A stretch of 9,890 bases of DNA from CAYJXA01 sp964404595 (lineage in GTDB: Archaea; Nanobdellota; Nanobdellia; Woesearchaeales; GW2011-AR9): assembly GCA_964404595.1 (NCBI GenBank), contig CAYOKQ010000058.1, positions 1 to 9,890 of the forward strand, read 5' to 3'. The position numbers were made by a program, and so were the translations under genes. Position 1 is the first letter of the stretch. Every line of letters begins with the position of its first letter. Shown here in pieces: positions 1 to 6,690 of this stretch. The notes under the pieces were generated by a model. It was not told the DNA's origin. It saw nothing but the letters and a program-made list of their open reading frames with translations, and ran no database searches.

Positions 1-334
1 TTTTTCTCTGGTAAAGTAATTTCAATGCTTTCAGTATTTCTCCACTATCTTTGAGCCCCAGCTGGTACGCTTTCCCTTTCATATACACTCCAAATCCAGT
101 GCCTTCTGGAACTGTGGAATCATAGATAGCCACAAACACATGTTCATTTTCGCGTATATTTTTGGAATGCTGATTCTCAGACCAAGATGCCCAATAGAAA
201 GTATATTTCTTATCAAATGCAGAATAAACGGGAGAGTTCCAAGGTTCAGCATCTTTAGTTGCGGTAGCAAGAGTGATATACAAAATGTTGCGGATGACTT
301 TTCTCGCTCTATTCACGAAAGCTGAATTATCCAT
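1..334 (-). CDS. Pyridoxamine 5'-phosphate oxidase-like FMN-binding protein (3' end outside window)
   Basis: An open frame runs from the ATG at 334 to the window edge, giving 111 complete codons with no stop. The protein begins MDNSAFVNRARKVI and continues with LATATKDAEPWNSPVY, then FYWASWSENQHSKNIREN and VAIYDSTVPEGTGFGVYMKG. The order 'T-x-G/A-x-P-W-x-S-P-V', 'F-Y/W-x-S...H-S-x-N-I-R' and 'V-x-V-x-I-Y/F-D-S' is typical of the split-barrel PNPOx-like family, which binds FMN or related cofactors. These proteins are usually about 130-150 aa, so about 20-40 residues are probably missing. The true substrate is unknown for most such proteins; vitamin B6 metabolism should not be assumed. The start lies 2 bases after the stop of the upstream protease, so it is probably the third gene of the sppA-protease operon. 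Family call good, function open. Confidence 0.8.
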   Translation of the reverse strand, partial: MDNSAFVNRARKVIRNILYITLATATKDAEPWNSPVYSAFDKKYTFYWASWSENQHSKNIRENEHVFVAIYDSTVPEGTGFGVYMKGKAYQLGLKDSGEILKALKLLYQRK

Positions 335-336
335 AA

Positions 337-3300
337 TTAAACCTTATCTTCCACTTCTTCTCCTCGATGGATGAACCAATACAAGCCCAGTAAAAAAGCG
401 ATTAAAATGACCATCCCAAAAATGACAAACCCACGGCTTCCAAAGGCCGGCGGAATCAGATTTTTAAACCAACTAAATTCTAATTCTGAATGAGCAGTGA
501 TAGAGAAATAGGAGAAATGTTTTAACCTAGCCTGATACACAAACACATCCTCTTTTTCTTCAACTAAGGCAGTGGATAATTTTTTCCATTTTCCATCTTC
601 AAAAGTGTTCAAAGAGACGGTCTCTTTCAGAAAATTACGTTCAGCAAGCCACGAGGCGGGAACTTCAAATGTAGCAATGGCTCTTTCAATCTCTTGCGGA
701 CTCAAATCTACTTTCATCTCAAAATATTGATAGGGATCTCTTAGTTCTGGAACATCTGCTGGTTTTTCAGGCAAATAAGAGATAGTAAACTGGGTTTCTT
801 TATCAACACGGGAATTTATTTCGATTGATTTCACGCTGATCTTATCTTGGGCAATGTCCACTTTGTGTGGCTCTCCTTTGGTAAAAACCACGGACTGTGA
901 GAATGTAATTAACGGCAAGGTGGTGCTTTCCAAAGTGAGTTCTTTTTCGGCAGTGCCGGGTCCATCCGTAGAAGATTTATCTACGGCAGAAGCAATGTCA
1001 TTGTCAGAATCTTCCTCCGAACTACTGCCTGAAGTACTGCTGCTGCTACCGCCGCCACCTCCACCGCCGGCACCAGAACTACTACTTGAGCCAGCATCGC
1101 TGGAAGCTGCAGCAGTAGTAAAATTAAATGTACCATTGGTAAGACAATTGCCCAAAGCATCACAGGAAGTAACATTATAGAAATAAACTGTAGAAGCACT
1201 TAAACTTGAGAGCGTTCTGCTGTGAGAAGCAGACTTTGAAGTTGTTATTGATCCTGTTCCCAGCGATAAAGACGTCCCATAATTGACGGTGGAATTGGCG
1301 TTTTCATCTGTAGTCCAGGTGATTGTCGTTGAAGTAGAGCTTGGTGTTCCGGAACTAATGCCGGAAGCAGCCGGTGCAATAGTATCAATGGTAAGGGTGA
1401 AATTTGCCAGAGCGAAGACAGAGTTGCCAGCAGTATCATAAGCCAGGCAGTTCCAAAGGTGATTTCCATCCGCTATAGTCTTGCTGAAGACGGCTGAACT
1501 TCTATTTCCACTGATGCCAGCGGTCTCATTTGCATGCCAGCCACCGCTCCAATTTCCATAAAGAGTTATATTACGCAATTCCATATAATGCTGTGCGGAG
1601 CAATTAAAAATTACTAAAGCAGAAGAGTTCTGGTTCCCGCTCACCGGGGTTAACAAAGTTACTGTAATTGAAGTTGTGTCAACAGTAAAAGTTATAGACT
1701 GCGTACTGTTCAGATTTCCCAGAGTATCGTTAGAAAATATAGTAACAGTATGCGAACCATTTGCTAACGCGGAGACGTTGTAGGATGCGCTCCAATATCC
1801 GGACTGATTGATAGCAGTTACATTAAATCCTATACCACTGGCATTATCAAAACTAAACAACACACTTTGAACTGTACCAAGAGCATCAGTAATTGTGGCA
1901 TTAAGCGTTTGATTACCTGAAGCGAGAGTATAATTTTGCCCATCGGCTGGGGAAACAAAGGCAACGGCAGGAGGCGTCCTATCAATAGTAAATTCAACGA
2001 ATTGAGTATTATTGAGATTTTGGGCGTTGTCATCAGCATACACCACCATGGTTTGCGATCCTTGGGTCAATCTCTGCAGATCCAAGTCCATATTCCAATT
2101 TCCACTGGAATTAGCAGGACTAACATTAAAATCATTGCCGCTGGCATTATTAAATTGAAAAATGACAGCATTGATATTTGCATCACTAATCGTAACATTA
2201 AAAGCTTGTGTTCCACTGCCAAAATTACTCCCCTGAGCAGGAGTGGAGATAATCACCGCAGGAATGGAAAAATCAATGCGTATGGTTCTGACCGTACTTA
2301 TTCCGATAGTGCCCACCGTATCATTTCCATAAACACGATACGTATCAATCCCTGGCATTAAATGAGTTACATTCAGATAAAAATAAGTGCCGTTGGCTTT
2401 CGTGAGTGTCATATTGATGATACTGCCATTGTTATAAGTCCATTCAAGCAAAGAGTTAGTCAGATTAACATCGGACGTAATATCAATAAAAGAAGTATTT
2501 GCTCCAATAATAGAATTATTGCTAGTTGAAGTACTGCTGAAGTTCATATAAGGTTGCAGCGCAGCCAGAATATCGATGCGTGAATAACTTTTACCAGAGT
2601 TGCTCGAATCATCAATCTGTCTACCGCTGACCATAAATTTTCGTTTAATTTCATCCACAGTAGGGGTTTGGCCGTATGCTAATTTCCAATACTGACGAAA
2701 GATGGCGATGGCACCACTCACGTGGGGAGCAGACATGGATGTTCCAGAAAAGGTAGTTGTCCCTCCATCCATAGCTGCACTGGTAATAGAAAGACCAGGC
2801 GCCAACAGTTCAAGTATTGCCCCACGATTGTAGGAGATGGCATCATTATCATTCACGGCCCCCACTGCTGTTGCATGTTGCACGCAGGCAGGAGAGCTTA
2901 TGCCGGCAGTGTATCCATTATTTCCCGCAGCAATGACCACACTGATATTTTTTCCGACTGCTGCATTAATCGACGCGGCCAGGGCATCATCATTGCAAAA
3001 TACATTATTCTGTGAACCGTCACCTAAACTAAGGCTGATCACAGAAATGTTAAATGCACTTATATTAGCGGTATTACTGCAACGATCTATGCCTGCAATA
3101 ATGTCAGATGTCGTGCAAGAGCCTGCGGAATCACACACTTTAATAGCGTAAATGCCTGCATCTTTGGCCACACCAAAATACGCCGTCAAATTTCCTGCCG
3201 CAATTCCAGCAACATGGGTTCCATGCCCATGGTCATCTTCTGCGCTATTGTTCTCACTCCCCCCGCCCGGGCAGCAACTGCTGCAATAACAATATTGACT

Positions 3301-3750
3301 CTTTATTTTATCTTGAAAGGCAGGATGATCAGCATCGATGCCCGTATCTAAAATGCAAACTGTTTCGCCCTTTCCGGTGATATTATAACCATTGATGGAA
3401 AAATTCCAAATATCATCAGCATTGATCTGGGGAACACTGGTATCTACACTGACATGAAACATTTTGTCCAGAAAAACGCTTTGCACTCTCGGATCATTCT
3501 CCAATTGTTCGACGCCCTGGGCAGTGACAGTTGCGCTAAATCCAGTGATAGTGGAATATTCCCGTTCAACATCAAATTCATATTCCGGGGGAATTTCTCC
3601 CTGCACAGAAGTTGATTCATCTTCTTTCAATAAGACTATGACGGAAATTTCATCATTCTGCTCCAAAGCATCAATAACTTGTTCATCAATATCCGCAGCA
3701 AAGACACTTCCTAGCATCAGCAACATCAGAAAAATATAGGCTGCTTTCAT
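337..3750 (-). CDS. Secreted, membrane-anchored subtilisin-like serine protease (S8) with Ig-like, FN3-like and PGF-pre-PGF-like domains
   Basis: This 1137-aa protein has a signal peptide (1-19, ending VFAA) and an I9-like propeptide (about 35-97). The S8 catalytic domain (about 105-400) shows Asp135 in CILDTGID, His176 in HGHGTHVAG, oxyanion Asn277 in AAGNNG and Ser338 in GTSMSAPHV, so it should be active. Three or four beta domains follow: Ig-like repeats at about 498-591 and 592-690, another to about 790, and an FN3-like domain to about 880. A Ser/Gly/Asp-rich linker (882-917) precedes a PGF-pre-PGF-like domain (about 935-1085, with PYQYFEMKVD and SWLAERN). A TM helix (about 1106-1127) and a short charged cytosolic tail end it. 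About 40 N-x-S/T sequons suggest a glycosylated cell-surface protein. Four cysteines (154, 156, 159, 160) lie between Asp and His. It starts 3 bases after the sppA stop and lacks an obvious SD, suggesting translational coupling. Substrate unknown. Confidence 0.93.
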   Translation of the reverse strand: MKAAYIFLMLLMLGSVFAADIDEQVIDALEQNDEISVIVLLKEDESTSVQGEIPPEYEFDVEREYSTITGFSATVTAQGVEQLENDPRVQSVFLDKMFHVSVDTSVPQINADDIWNFSINGYNITGKGETVCILDTGIDADHPAFQDKIKSQYCYCSSCCPGGGSENNSAEDDHGHGTHVAGIAAGNLTAYFGVAKDAGIYAIKVCDSAGSCTTSDIIAGIDRCSNTANISAFNISVISLSLGDGSQNNVFCNDDALAASINAAVGKNISVVIAAGNNGYTAGISSPACVQHATAVGAVNDNDAISYNRGAILELLAPGLSITSAAMDGGTTTFSGTSMSAPHVSGAIAIFRQYWKLAYGQTPTVDEIKRKFMVSGRQIDDSSNSGKSYSRIDILAALQPYMNFSSTSTSNNSIIGANTSFIDITSDVNLTNSLLEWTYNNGSIINMTLTKANGTYFYLNVTHLMPGIDTYRVYGNDTVGTIGISTVRTIRIDFSIPAVIISTPAQGSNFGSGTQAFNVTISDANINAVIFQFNNASGNDFNVSPANSSGNWNMDLDLQRLTQGSQTMVVYADDNAQNLNNTQFVEFTIDRTPPAVAFVSPADGQNYTLASGNQTLNATITDALGTVQSVLFSFDNASGIGFNVTAINQSGYWSASYNVSALANGSHTVTIFSNDTLGNLNSTQSITFTVDTTSITVTLLTPVSGNQNSSALVIFNCSAQHYMELRNITLYGNWSGGWHANETAGISGNRSSAVFSKTIADGNHLWNCLAYDTAGNSVFALANFTLTIDTIAPAASGISSGTPSSTSTTITWTTDENANSTVNYGTSLSLGTGSITTSKSASHSRTLSSLSASTVYFYNVTSCDALGNCLTNGTFNFTTAAASSDAGSSSSSGAGGGGGGGSSSSTSGSSSEEDSDNDIASAVDKSSTDGPGTAEKELTLESTTLPLITFSQSVVFTKGEPHKVDIAQDKISVKSIEINSRVDKETQFTISYLPEKPADVPELRDPYQYFEMKVDLSPQEIERAIATFEVPASWLAERNFLKETVSLNTFEDGKWKKLSTALVEEKEDVFVYQARLKHFSYFSITAHSELEFSWFKNLIPPAFGSRGFVIFGMVILIAFLLGLYWFIHRGEEVEDKV
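1681..2259 (-). repeat. Two tandem Ig-like protein repeats inside the S8 protease gene
   Basis: Residues about 498-591 and 592-690 of the protease align by eye with the same order of landmarks: 'TPAQGSNF' / 'SPADGQNY', 'FNVTISDA' / 'LNATITDA', 'VIFQFNNASG' / 'VLFSFDNASG', 'FNVSPANSSGNW' / 'FNVTAINQSGYW', and 'VEFTIDRT' / 'ITFTVDTT'. The spacing is nearly constant at about 97 residues. The DNA is clearly diverged, so this is an old domain duplication that lengthens a surface stalk rather than a recent one. A third, weaker unit follows up to about residue 790. Confidence 0.65.
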
Positions 3751-3753
3751 GGT

Positions 3754-4674
3754 CTAAACTTGAATCAGCCCTCCTTGCTCACGAAAGCTCGCCCCCATAC
3801 CCTCACCTAGATGAAACGAAAAATCAGAAAAAACAGCGGATAAAATGTCAAACCATCCACGTGATCGCTCATACGTTGCATATTCGATGGCGGCAAGACC
3901 ATACGTTTCTTTAATATATTCTTCTGCAGTGATCTTATCACCCAGCTCATCTACTAAACCAAGTTCTAGTGCTTCCACTCCTAAATAAAATTCTCCGGTT
4001 GCAATGTCGCGAACCGCTGATGCTGATAACTTGCGATTAGCAGCTACTTCCTCAATAAAAAAAGTGTGAATAGTATTTAATTTCTGTTGTAGTAAAACTC
4101 GTTCTTCTTCTCGTAATTTGCGCAAAGGGGTGCCGGCATCCTTCAAATCTCCCGCAACGAGTCGCTCGTAGGTAACCCCATATTTATCCATCAGCTGACT
4201 AAATTCCAGATAGGAAGAAATAACACCAATACTTCCGGTAATAGACATTCTATGAGCAATGACATGATCGGTGGCAGAAGCTATCCAGTATCCCCCCGAT
4301 GCGCCCACTTCCCGGATAAGAGCGATGACCGGTTTTGAAGATCGTTTGACTGCGCTGGCAATTTCGTCCGAGGCCACGGCTGATCCGCCGGGAGAATTTA
4401 TTTCCAGAAGAATGACCTGCACCTGCGAATTCTCATCTGCCTCTTCGATGAAACCAACAATATCCTGAGAAGAGATGGTCTCCTGCCCTAAAGTGCCTTC
4501 CCCGCTTCCCGTTATAATCCCTTCAATGGGAATTCGGGCTACATTTCCGGCAGGGATGCTCGAACTAAATAAGCCAAAAAAAAGAGGAATAACAATAAAA
4601 ATGGCAAATAAAACTGCCAGAATGGTTAATATAATAGGCTTAACTCTGCTTCTTTCCACCACCACCTTTTTCAT
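3754..4674 (-). CDS. sppA: Signal peptide peptidase SppA, S49 family, short form
   Basis: This 306-aa protein is a membrane-bound serine protease that degrades cleaved signal peptides and other membrane-embedded peptides. A basic N terminus (KKVVVERSRVK) is followed by one TM helix (about 13-37) that anchors the catalytic domain outside the membrane. The S49 core is clear: EINSPGG at about 91-97, nucleophile Ser126 in EVGASGGYW, MSITGSIG at about 143-150 and general base Lys178 in AGDLKDAG. The Ser-Lys spacing of 52 equals that of Bacillus SppA (Ser147/Lys199), and the length fits the single-domain form, not the double-length E. coli form. It heads the minus-strand operon with the S8 protease 3 bases downstream. 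A TATA box centred about 26 nt upstream of the ATG implies a leaderless mRNA. Its first 43 codons are duplicated upstream in the tandem repeat. Confidence 0.95.
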   Translation of the reverse strand: MKKVVVERSRVKPIILTILAVLFAIFIVIPLFFGLFSSSIPAGNVARIPIEGIITGSGEGTLGQETISSQDIVGFIEEADENSQVQVILLEINSPGGSAVASDEIASAVKRSSKPVIALIREVGASGGYWIASATDHVIAHRMSITGSIGVISSYLEFSQLMDKYGVTYERLVAGDLKDAGTPLRKLREEERVLLQQKLNTIHTFFIEEVAANRKLSASAVRDIATGEFYLGVEALELGLVDELGDKITAEEYIKETYGLAAIEYATYERSRGWFDILSAVFSDFSFHLGEGMGASFREQGGLIQV

Positions 4675-4696
4675 TGCTTTGGAGAAAGGAATGAAG

Positions 4697-4704
4697 TTTA
4701 TAAA
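4697..4704 (-). promoter_or_regulatory. TATA box of sppA (leaderless promoter)
   Basis: The sequence TTTATAAA lies here, its centre about 26 nt upstream of the sppA ATG at 4674. Archaeal TATA boxes normally sit about 25-27 nt before the transcription start, so the mRNA should begin at or next to the start codon. No Shine-Dalgarno sequence is seen, which agrees with a leaderless gene. Confidence 0.6.
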
Positions 4705-4741
4705 GGTTATTAAAAAATGTGGATTTCGTTTCTAGCTCACA

Positions 4742-4750
4742 TTTATATAA
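4742..4750 (+). promoter_or_regulatory. Orphan copy of the prepilin-peptidase TATA box
   Basis: TTTATATAA in copy 1 of the tandem repeat is the exact duplicate of the box at 4959-4967. It no longer faces the prepilin-peptidase gene. About 27 nt downstream is an ATG (4773) that opens a 59-codon frame antisense to the truncated sppA copy. The box is intact, but activity is inferred only. Confidence 0.4.
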
Positions 4751-4760
4751 CCACACTCTT

Positions 4761-4891
4761 TTTCCGGCAGGGATGCTCGAACTAAATAAGCCAAAAAAAA
4801 GAGGAATAACAATAAAAATGGCAAATAAAACTGCCAGAATGGTTAATATAATAGGCTTAACTCTGCTTCTTTCCACCACCACCTTTTTCAT
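4761..4891 (-). pseudogene. Truncated second copy of the sppA 5' end
   Basis: Copy 2 of the tandem repeat carries codons 1-43 of sppA (ATG at 4891), identical to the intact gene's start, including the basic N terminus and TM anchor. At the repeat junction the frame leaves sppA. Read on, it encodes about 40 unrelated residues (KRVWLYKCELETK...) and stops at 4640, inside the intact gene's 5' end in another frame. It keeps its own TATA box (4914-4921), so an 83-aa product with an SppA membrane anchor and a novel tail could be made. More likely it is a non-functional remnant. Confidence 0.8.
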
Positions 4892-4913
4892 TGCTTTGGA
4901 GAAAGGAATGAAG

Positions 4914-4921
4914 TTTATAAA
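4914..4921 (-). promoter_or_regulatory. Orphan copy of the sppA TATA box
   Basis: TTTATAAA here duplicates the box at 4697-4704 and sits about 26 nt upstream of the truncated sppA ATG at 4891. Transcription from it would run leftward, against the orphan plus-strand promoter at 4742, and could continue into the intact sppA gene. Activity is inferred from sequence identity only. Confidence 0.4.
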
Positions 4922-4958
4922 GGTTATTAAAAAATGTGGATTTCGTTTCTAGCTCACA

Positions 4959-4967
4959 TTTATATAA
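4959..4967 (+). promoter_or_regulatory. TATA box of the prepilin peptidase (leaderless promoter); decides the start codon
   Basis: TTTATATAA is centred about 25 nt upstream of the ATG at 4988, the spacing expected for a leaderless archaeal mRNA. The box lies inside the longer reading frame that opens at 4934, which argues that the extra 18 N-terminal codons of that frame are not translated. Confidence 0.6.
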
Positions 4968-4987
4968 CCACACTCTTTCCTTTGTTT

Positions 4988-5842
4988 ATGCTGATAGATT
5001 ATATCCTCATTCCCCTTACATTTGTAGTACTCTTCGTGGCATCCTCCGTGGATTTACGCATCAAAGAAGTTCCCGATTGGCTCAGCTATGGTTTCATCAT
5101 GGCAGCATTAGGAGTACGGGCGATATTTTCATTTGATGAAGGTATTACGCTTTTTGTGGGCGGTCTCCTAGGCTTAGCAGTATGTTTTGCGATTGCTTGT
5201 TTCCTTTATTATACCAGCCAGTGGGGCGGCGGAGATAGTAAATTACTCATGGGCATGGGTGCTGCCATCGGTGTTGATCTTCCTCTTCAGGCGTCATCAC
5301 TGAATCTTTTGTGGTTCTTCCTCTCTCTGTTATTCTTGGGTGCAGCATATGGATTAATTTGGATGGGCTACCTAGCCATGACGCAAAGGACCTCTTTTCG
5401 AGAACAATGGATACTTTCTTGGAAACATTCGCGCAAATGGCAGATCACTGCTGCAATAACAACACTTGCACTTTTGCTGGCAGCACTTGCATCTCCTTTT
5501 TTCTGGCCAACGGTTCTTTTTCCCGGCATGGTTTTTTTGGTATTTACATTTGTCAATGCAGTTGAACGCAGCTGCTTTTATAGGTATAAACTTCCCAAAA
5601 ATATCGCCGAAGGGGACTGGCTGGCTGAAGATGTCACTGTGAATGGGAAAATACTGCTGGCGCCAAAAACGCTCGAAAAAGAAGATATTACGACATTAAA
5701 ATCTCTGGAAGTGGAAAAGAAAATCAAAAAAGTATTCATCAAGGAAGGGATTCCGTTTACACCAGCTTTTTTATTTGCATATGCCTGGCTTTTGGCAGGC
5801 TCGTGGTGGGCAGGATGGCTGATAAAAGTGATTTTTGGATAA
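4988..5842 (+). CDS. Archaeal preflagellin/prepilin peptidase (A24 family, FlaK/PibD type)
   Basis: This 284-aa polytopic membrane aspartic protease should cleave class III signal peptides of pilin-like proteins on the cytoplasmic side of the membrane. The first catalytic Asp is residue 22 in SVDLRIKEVPDW. The second is Asp83 in the GxGD-type motif WGGGDSKLL. Their spacing of 61 matches Methanococcus FlaK (Asp18/Asp79). The C-terminal part has the family's EGDWLAEDV and IKEGIPFTPAFLFAYAW segments, followed by a last TM helix. A start at 4934 would add 18 residues, but 4988 places Asp22 where the family has it and fits the TATA box at 4959. It shares a divergent control region with sppA, and a pilin-like gene lies 87 bp downstream, a likely substrate. 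The reaction call is strong; whether it serves archaella or pili is unknown. Confidence 0.93.
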   Translation: MLIDYILIPLTFVVLFVASSVDLRIKEVPDWLSYGFIMAALGVRAIFSFDEGITLFVGGLLGLAVCFAIACFLYYTSQWGGGDSKLLMGMGAAIGVDLPLQASSLNLLWFFLSLLFLGAAYGLIWMGYLAMTQRTSFREQWILSWKHSRKWQITAAITTLALLLAALASPFFWPTVLFPGMVFLVFTFVNAVERSCFYRYKLPKNIAEGDWLAEDVTVNGKILLAPKTLEKEDITTLKSLEVEKKIKKVFIKEGIPFTPAFLFAYAWLLAGSWWAGWLIKVIFG

Positions 5843-5872
5843 ATAGGTTCTTTAAAATATGTGTTGTAGAAT

Positions 5873-5886
5873 ATACTATCTTTTTA
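5873..5886 (+). terminator. Possible T-rich transcription terminator after the prepilin peptidase
   Basis: ATACTATCTTTTTA lies about 30 nt past the stop codon. Archaeal RNA polymerase commonly terminates at short oligo-T tracts without a hairpin. No hairpin is seen, so this is only a candidate, and the following TTTTTAAAC could instead act as a TATA element for the next gene. Confidence 0.25.
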
Positions 5887-5917
5887 AACTCCCAAATATT
5901 TATCTCCGTTTAGAAAA

Positions 5918-5923
5918 GAGGTG
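5918..5923 (+). promoter_or_regulatory. Shine-Dalgarno site of the pilin-like gene
   Basis: GAGGTG lies 6 nt before the ATG at 5930 and matches the archaeal anti-SD consensus (GGAGGTGAT). It fixes the start and shows that this operon is translated with a leader, unlike the two leaderless genes upstream. TTTTTAAAC near 5881 or AATATTTA near 5895 could be the TATA box; I cannot choose between them. Confidence 0.65.
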
Positions 5924-5929
5924 TAAGTC

Positions 5930-6460
5930 ATGGTTAATCGTCAAGGTTCCTTAAGCTTATCAATAGAAGCCATTGTAGTGGTGGTTATCGCATTTGTCGT
6001 TCTTGGACTAGGTCTTAGTTTTGTGCGTAATCAGTTTAAAGATATCGGTGATACCACCGGTACGATCCAAGAACAAATTCGCCAGCAAATTCTGGAAGAC
6101 TTGCGAACAGGAGATAAGAGACTCAGCTTTCCTGGCACCGAGATCAATTTAGGGAAGAAAGAATCAAGCGTGACCGCAATTGGGGTGAAGAACGTCAAGC
6201 AAGGAACTTTAAAATATAAGTTAATAATACAATCTGCCGGTGGTGCCCCTATTTTTGGCACGGACATAAATGATAATTTCTTATACGCAACAGCCATAGA
6301 TGAGCTTCCCCCCACGGAAAGCAGACTTATCCCAGTGAGAATTACATCAGAAACTTCCGCAGGAACCGGCCAATTCAAAATCATCATCCAAGACGTGACC
6401 GATACCGAAGAAGGTACGCTCTACGATTCAAAAACGTTCTTCATTACAGTAACCGGGTGA
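5930..6460 (+). CDS. Pilin-like single-pass surface protein
   Basis: This 176-aa protein has a short polar N terminus, NRQGSLSLSIEA, and then a hydrophobic helix (about 13-32, IVVVVIAFVVLGLGL). The remaining 140 residues form a beta-rich extracellular domain ending TKTFFITVTG-like (DSKTFFITVTG). The N terminus looks like a type IV pilin/class III signal: charged residue, Gly-Ser, and Glu at the head of the hydrophobic stretch. If cleavage follows Gly6, Glu13 would be at +7 and not the usual +5, so processing is uncertain. No cysteines are present. The prepilin peptidase gene just upstream supports a pilin role. It leads a three-gene set whose stop (TGA, 6458-6460) overlaps the SD of the next gene. 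I recognise the N-terminal style from DPANN genomes but no characterised homologue. Confidence 0.75.
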   Translation: MVNRQGSLSLSIEAIVVVVIAFVVLGLGLSFVRNQFKDIGDTTGTIQEQIRQQILEDLRTGDKRLSFPGTEINLGKKESSVTAIGVKNVKQGTLKYKLIIQSAGGAPIFGTDINDNFLYATAIDELPPTESRLIPVRITSETSAGTGQFKIIIQDVTDTEEGTLYDSKTFFITVTG

Positions 6461-6465
6461 TCATA

Positions 6466-6690
6466 ATGGCAAAACATAAACGACGAATGACGGAAGAGCA
6501 GGAGTTTGAGATAATGAAATTAGTGCTCGATAAATTCCTGTGGTTGGGCTTTATTGTCATGGGCTGGGGAATGTATACTTCAATTACTGACTCGGCTATT
6601 TTGCCAGGATTGTGGTATATGATTGCCGGCGCAGTGCTCCTGATATTGTTCATGGTCATCATTGTCAAAGAATATGAGATTTTGAAATGA
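6466..6690 (+). CDS. Small two-helix membrane protein, unknown function
   Basis: The 74-aa product has a charged cytoplasmic N terminus (AKHKRRMTEEQEFE). A first hydrophobic helix follows (about 21-39, KFLWLGFIVMGWGMY), then a short polar turn (TDSAI) and a second helix (about 48-67, LWYMIAGAVLLILFMVIIV), ending KEYEILK. A GTG at 6457 would add three residues and overlap the previous stop. I prefer the ATG at 6466 because GGTGATC (6456-6462), an exact anti-SD match, sits just before it. The last bases form ATGA with the next start. Conserved-looking small membrane partner of the pilin-like and Cys-rich proteins; no function known to me. Confidence 0.75.
   Translation: MAKHKRRMTEEQEFEIMKLVLDKFLWLGFIVMGWGMYTSITDSAILPGLWYMIAGAVLLILFMVIIVKEYEILK

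Larger units (their letters stand above)
4544..4978. repeat. Perfect tandem duplication (217-bp period) of the divergent promoter region
   Basis: Copy 1 (4544-4760) and copy 2 (4761-4977) are identical base for base as I read them. Both start TTTCCGGCAGGGATGC, include the 8-A run and the sppA start region, and end ATAACCACACTCTT. The unit holds 43 codons of sppA, the sppA TATA box and the prepilin-peptidase TATA box, and stops about 10 nt short of the prepilin-peptidase start codon. The junction has a run of five T where each flank alone has three (ACATTTCC and CTCTTTCC), consistent with T-tract microhomology. With no mismatch in 217 bp, the duplication is very recent or an assembly error. 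No transposase or target-site feature is present. Confidence 0.95.

Noticed and set aside
1015..1105. GC-rich trinucleotide-like run (CCGCCGCCACCTCCACCGCC)
   Set aside because: It encodes the poly-Gly/Ser linker of the protease and is explained by that low-complexity segment.
854..1180. Plus-strand frame rich in Leu, Glu and Pro opposite the protease linker
   Set aside because: It is the antisense of the Ser/Gly/Asp-rich linker and has no independent coding signs.
1936..2361. 141-codon plus-strand frame opposite the Ig-like repeats
   Set aside because: Antisense shadow of a clearly homologous protease gene; the product has no domain or signal.
4934..4987. Longer prepilin-peptidase start giving 18 extra residues
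   Set aside because: The TATA box lies inside this segment, and the 4988 start gives catalytic Asp22/Asp83 positions as in known archaeal enzymes.
3277..5462. 16-base shared word ACTGCTGCAATAACAA at 3277 and 5447
   Set aside because: It lies in two unrelated coding frames with no flanking similarity; probably coincidental.
6457..6465. GTG start overlapping the pilin-like stop for the two-helix protein
   Set aside because: The exact SD match GGTGATC covers this position and serves the ATG at 6466 better.
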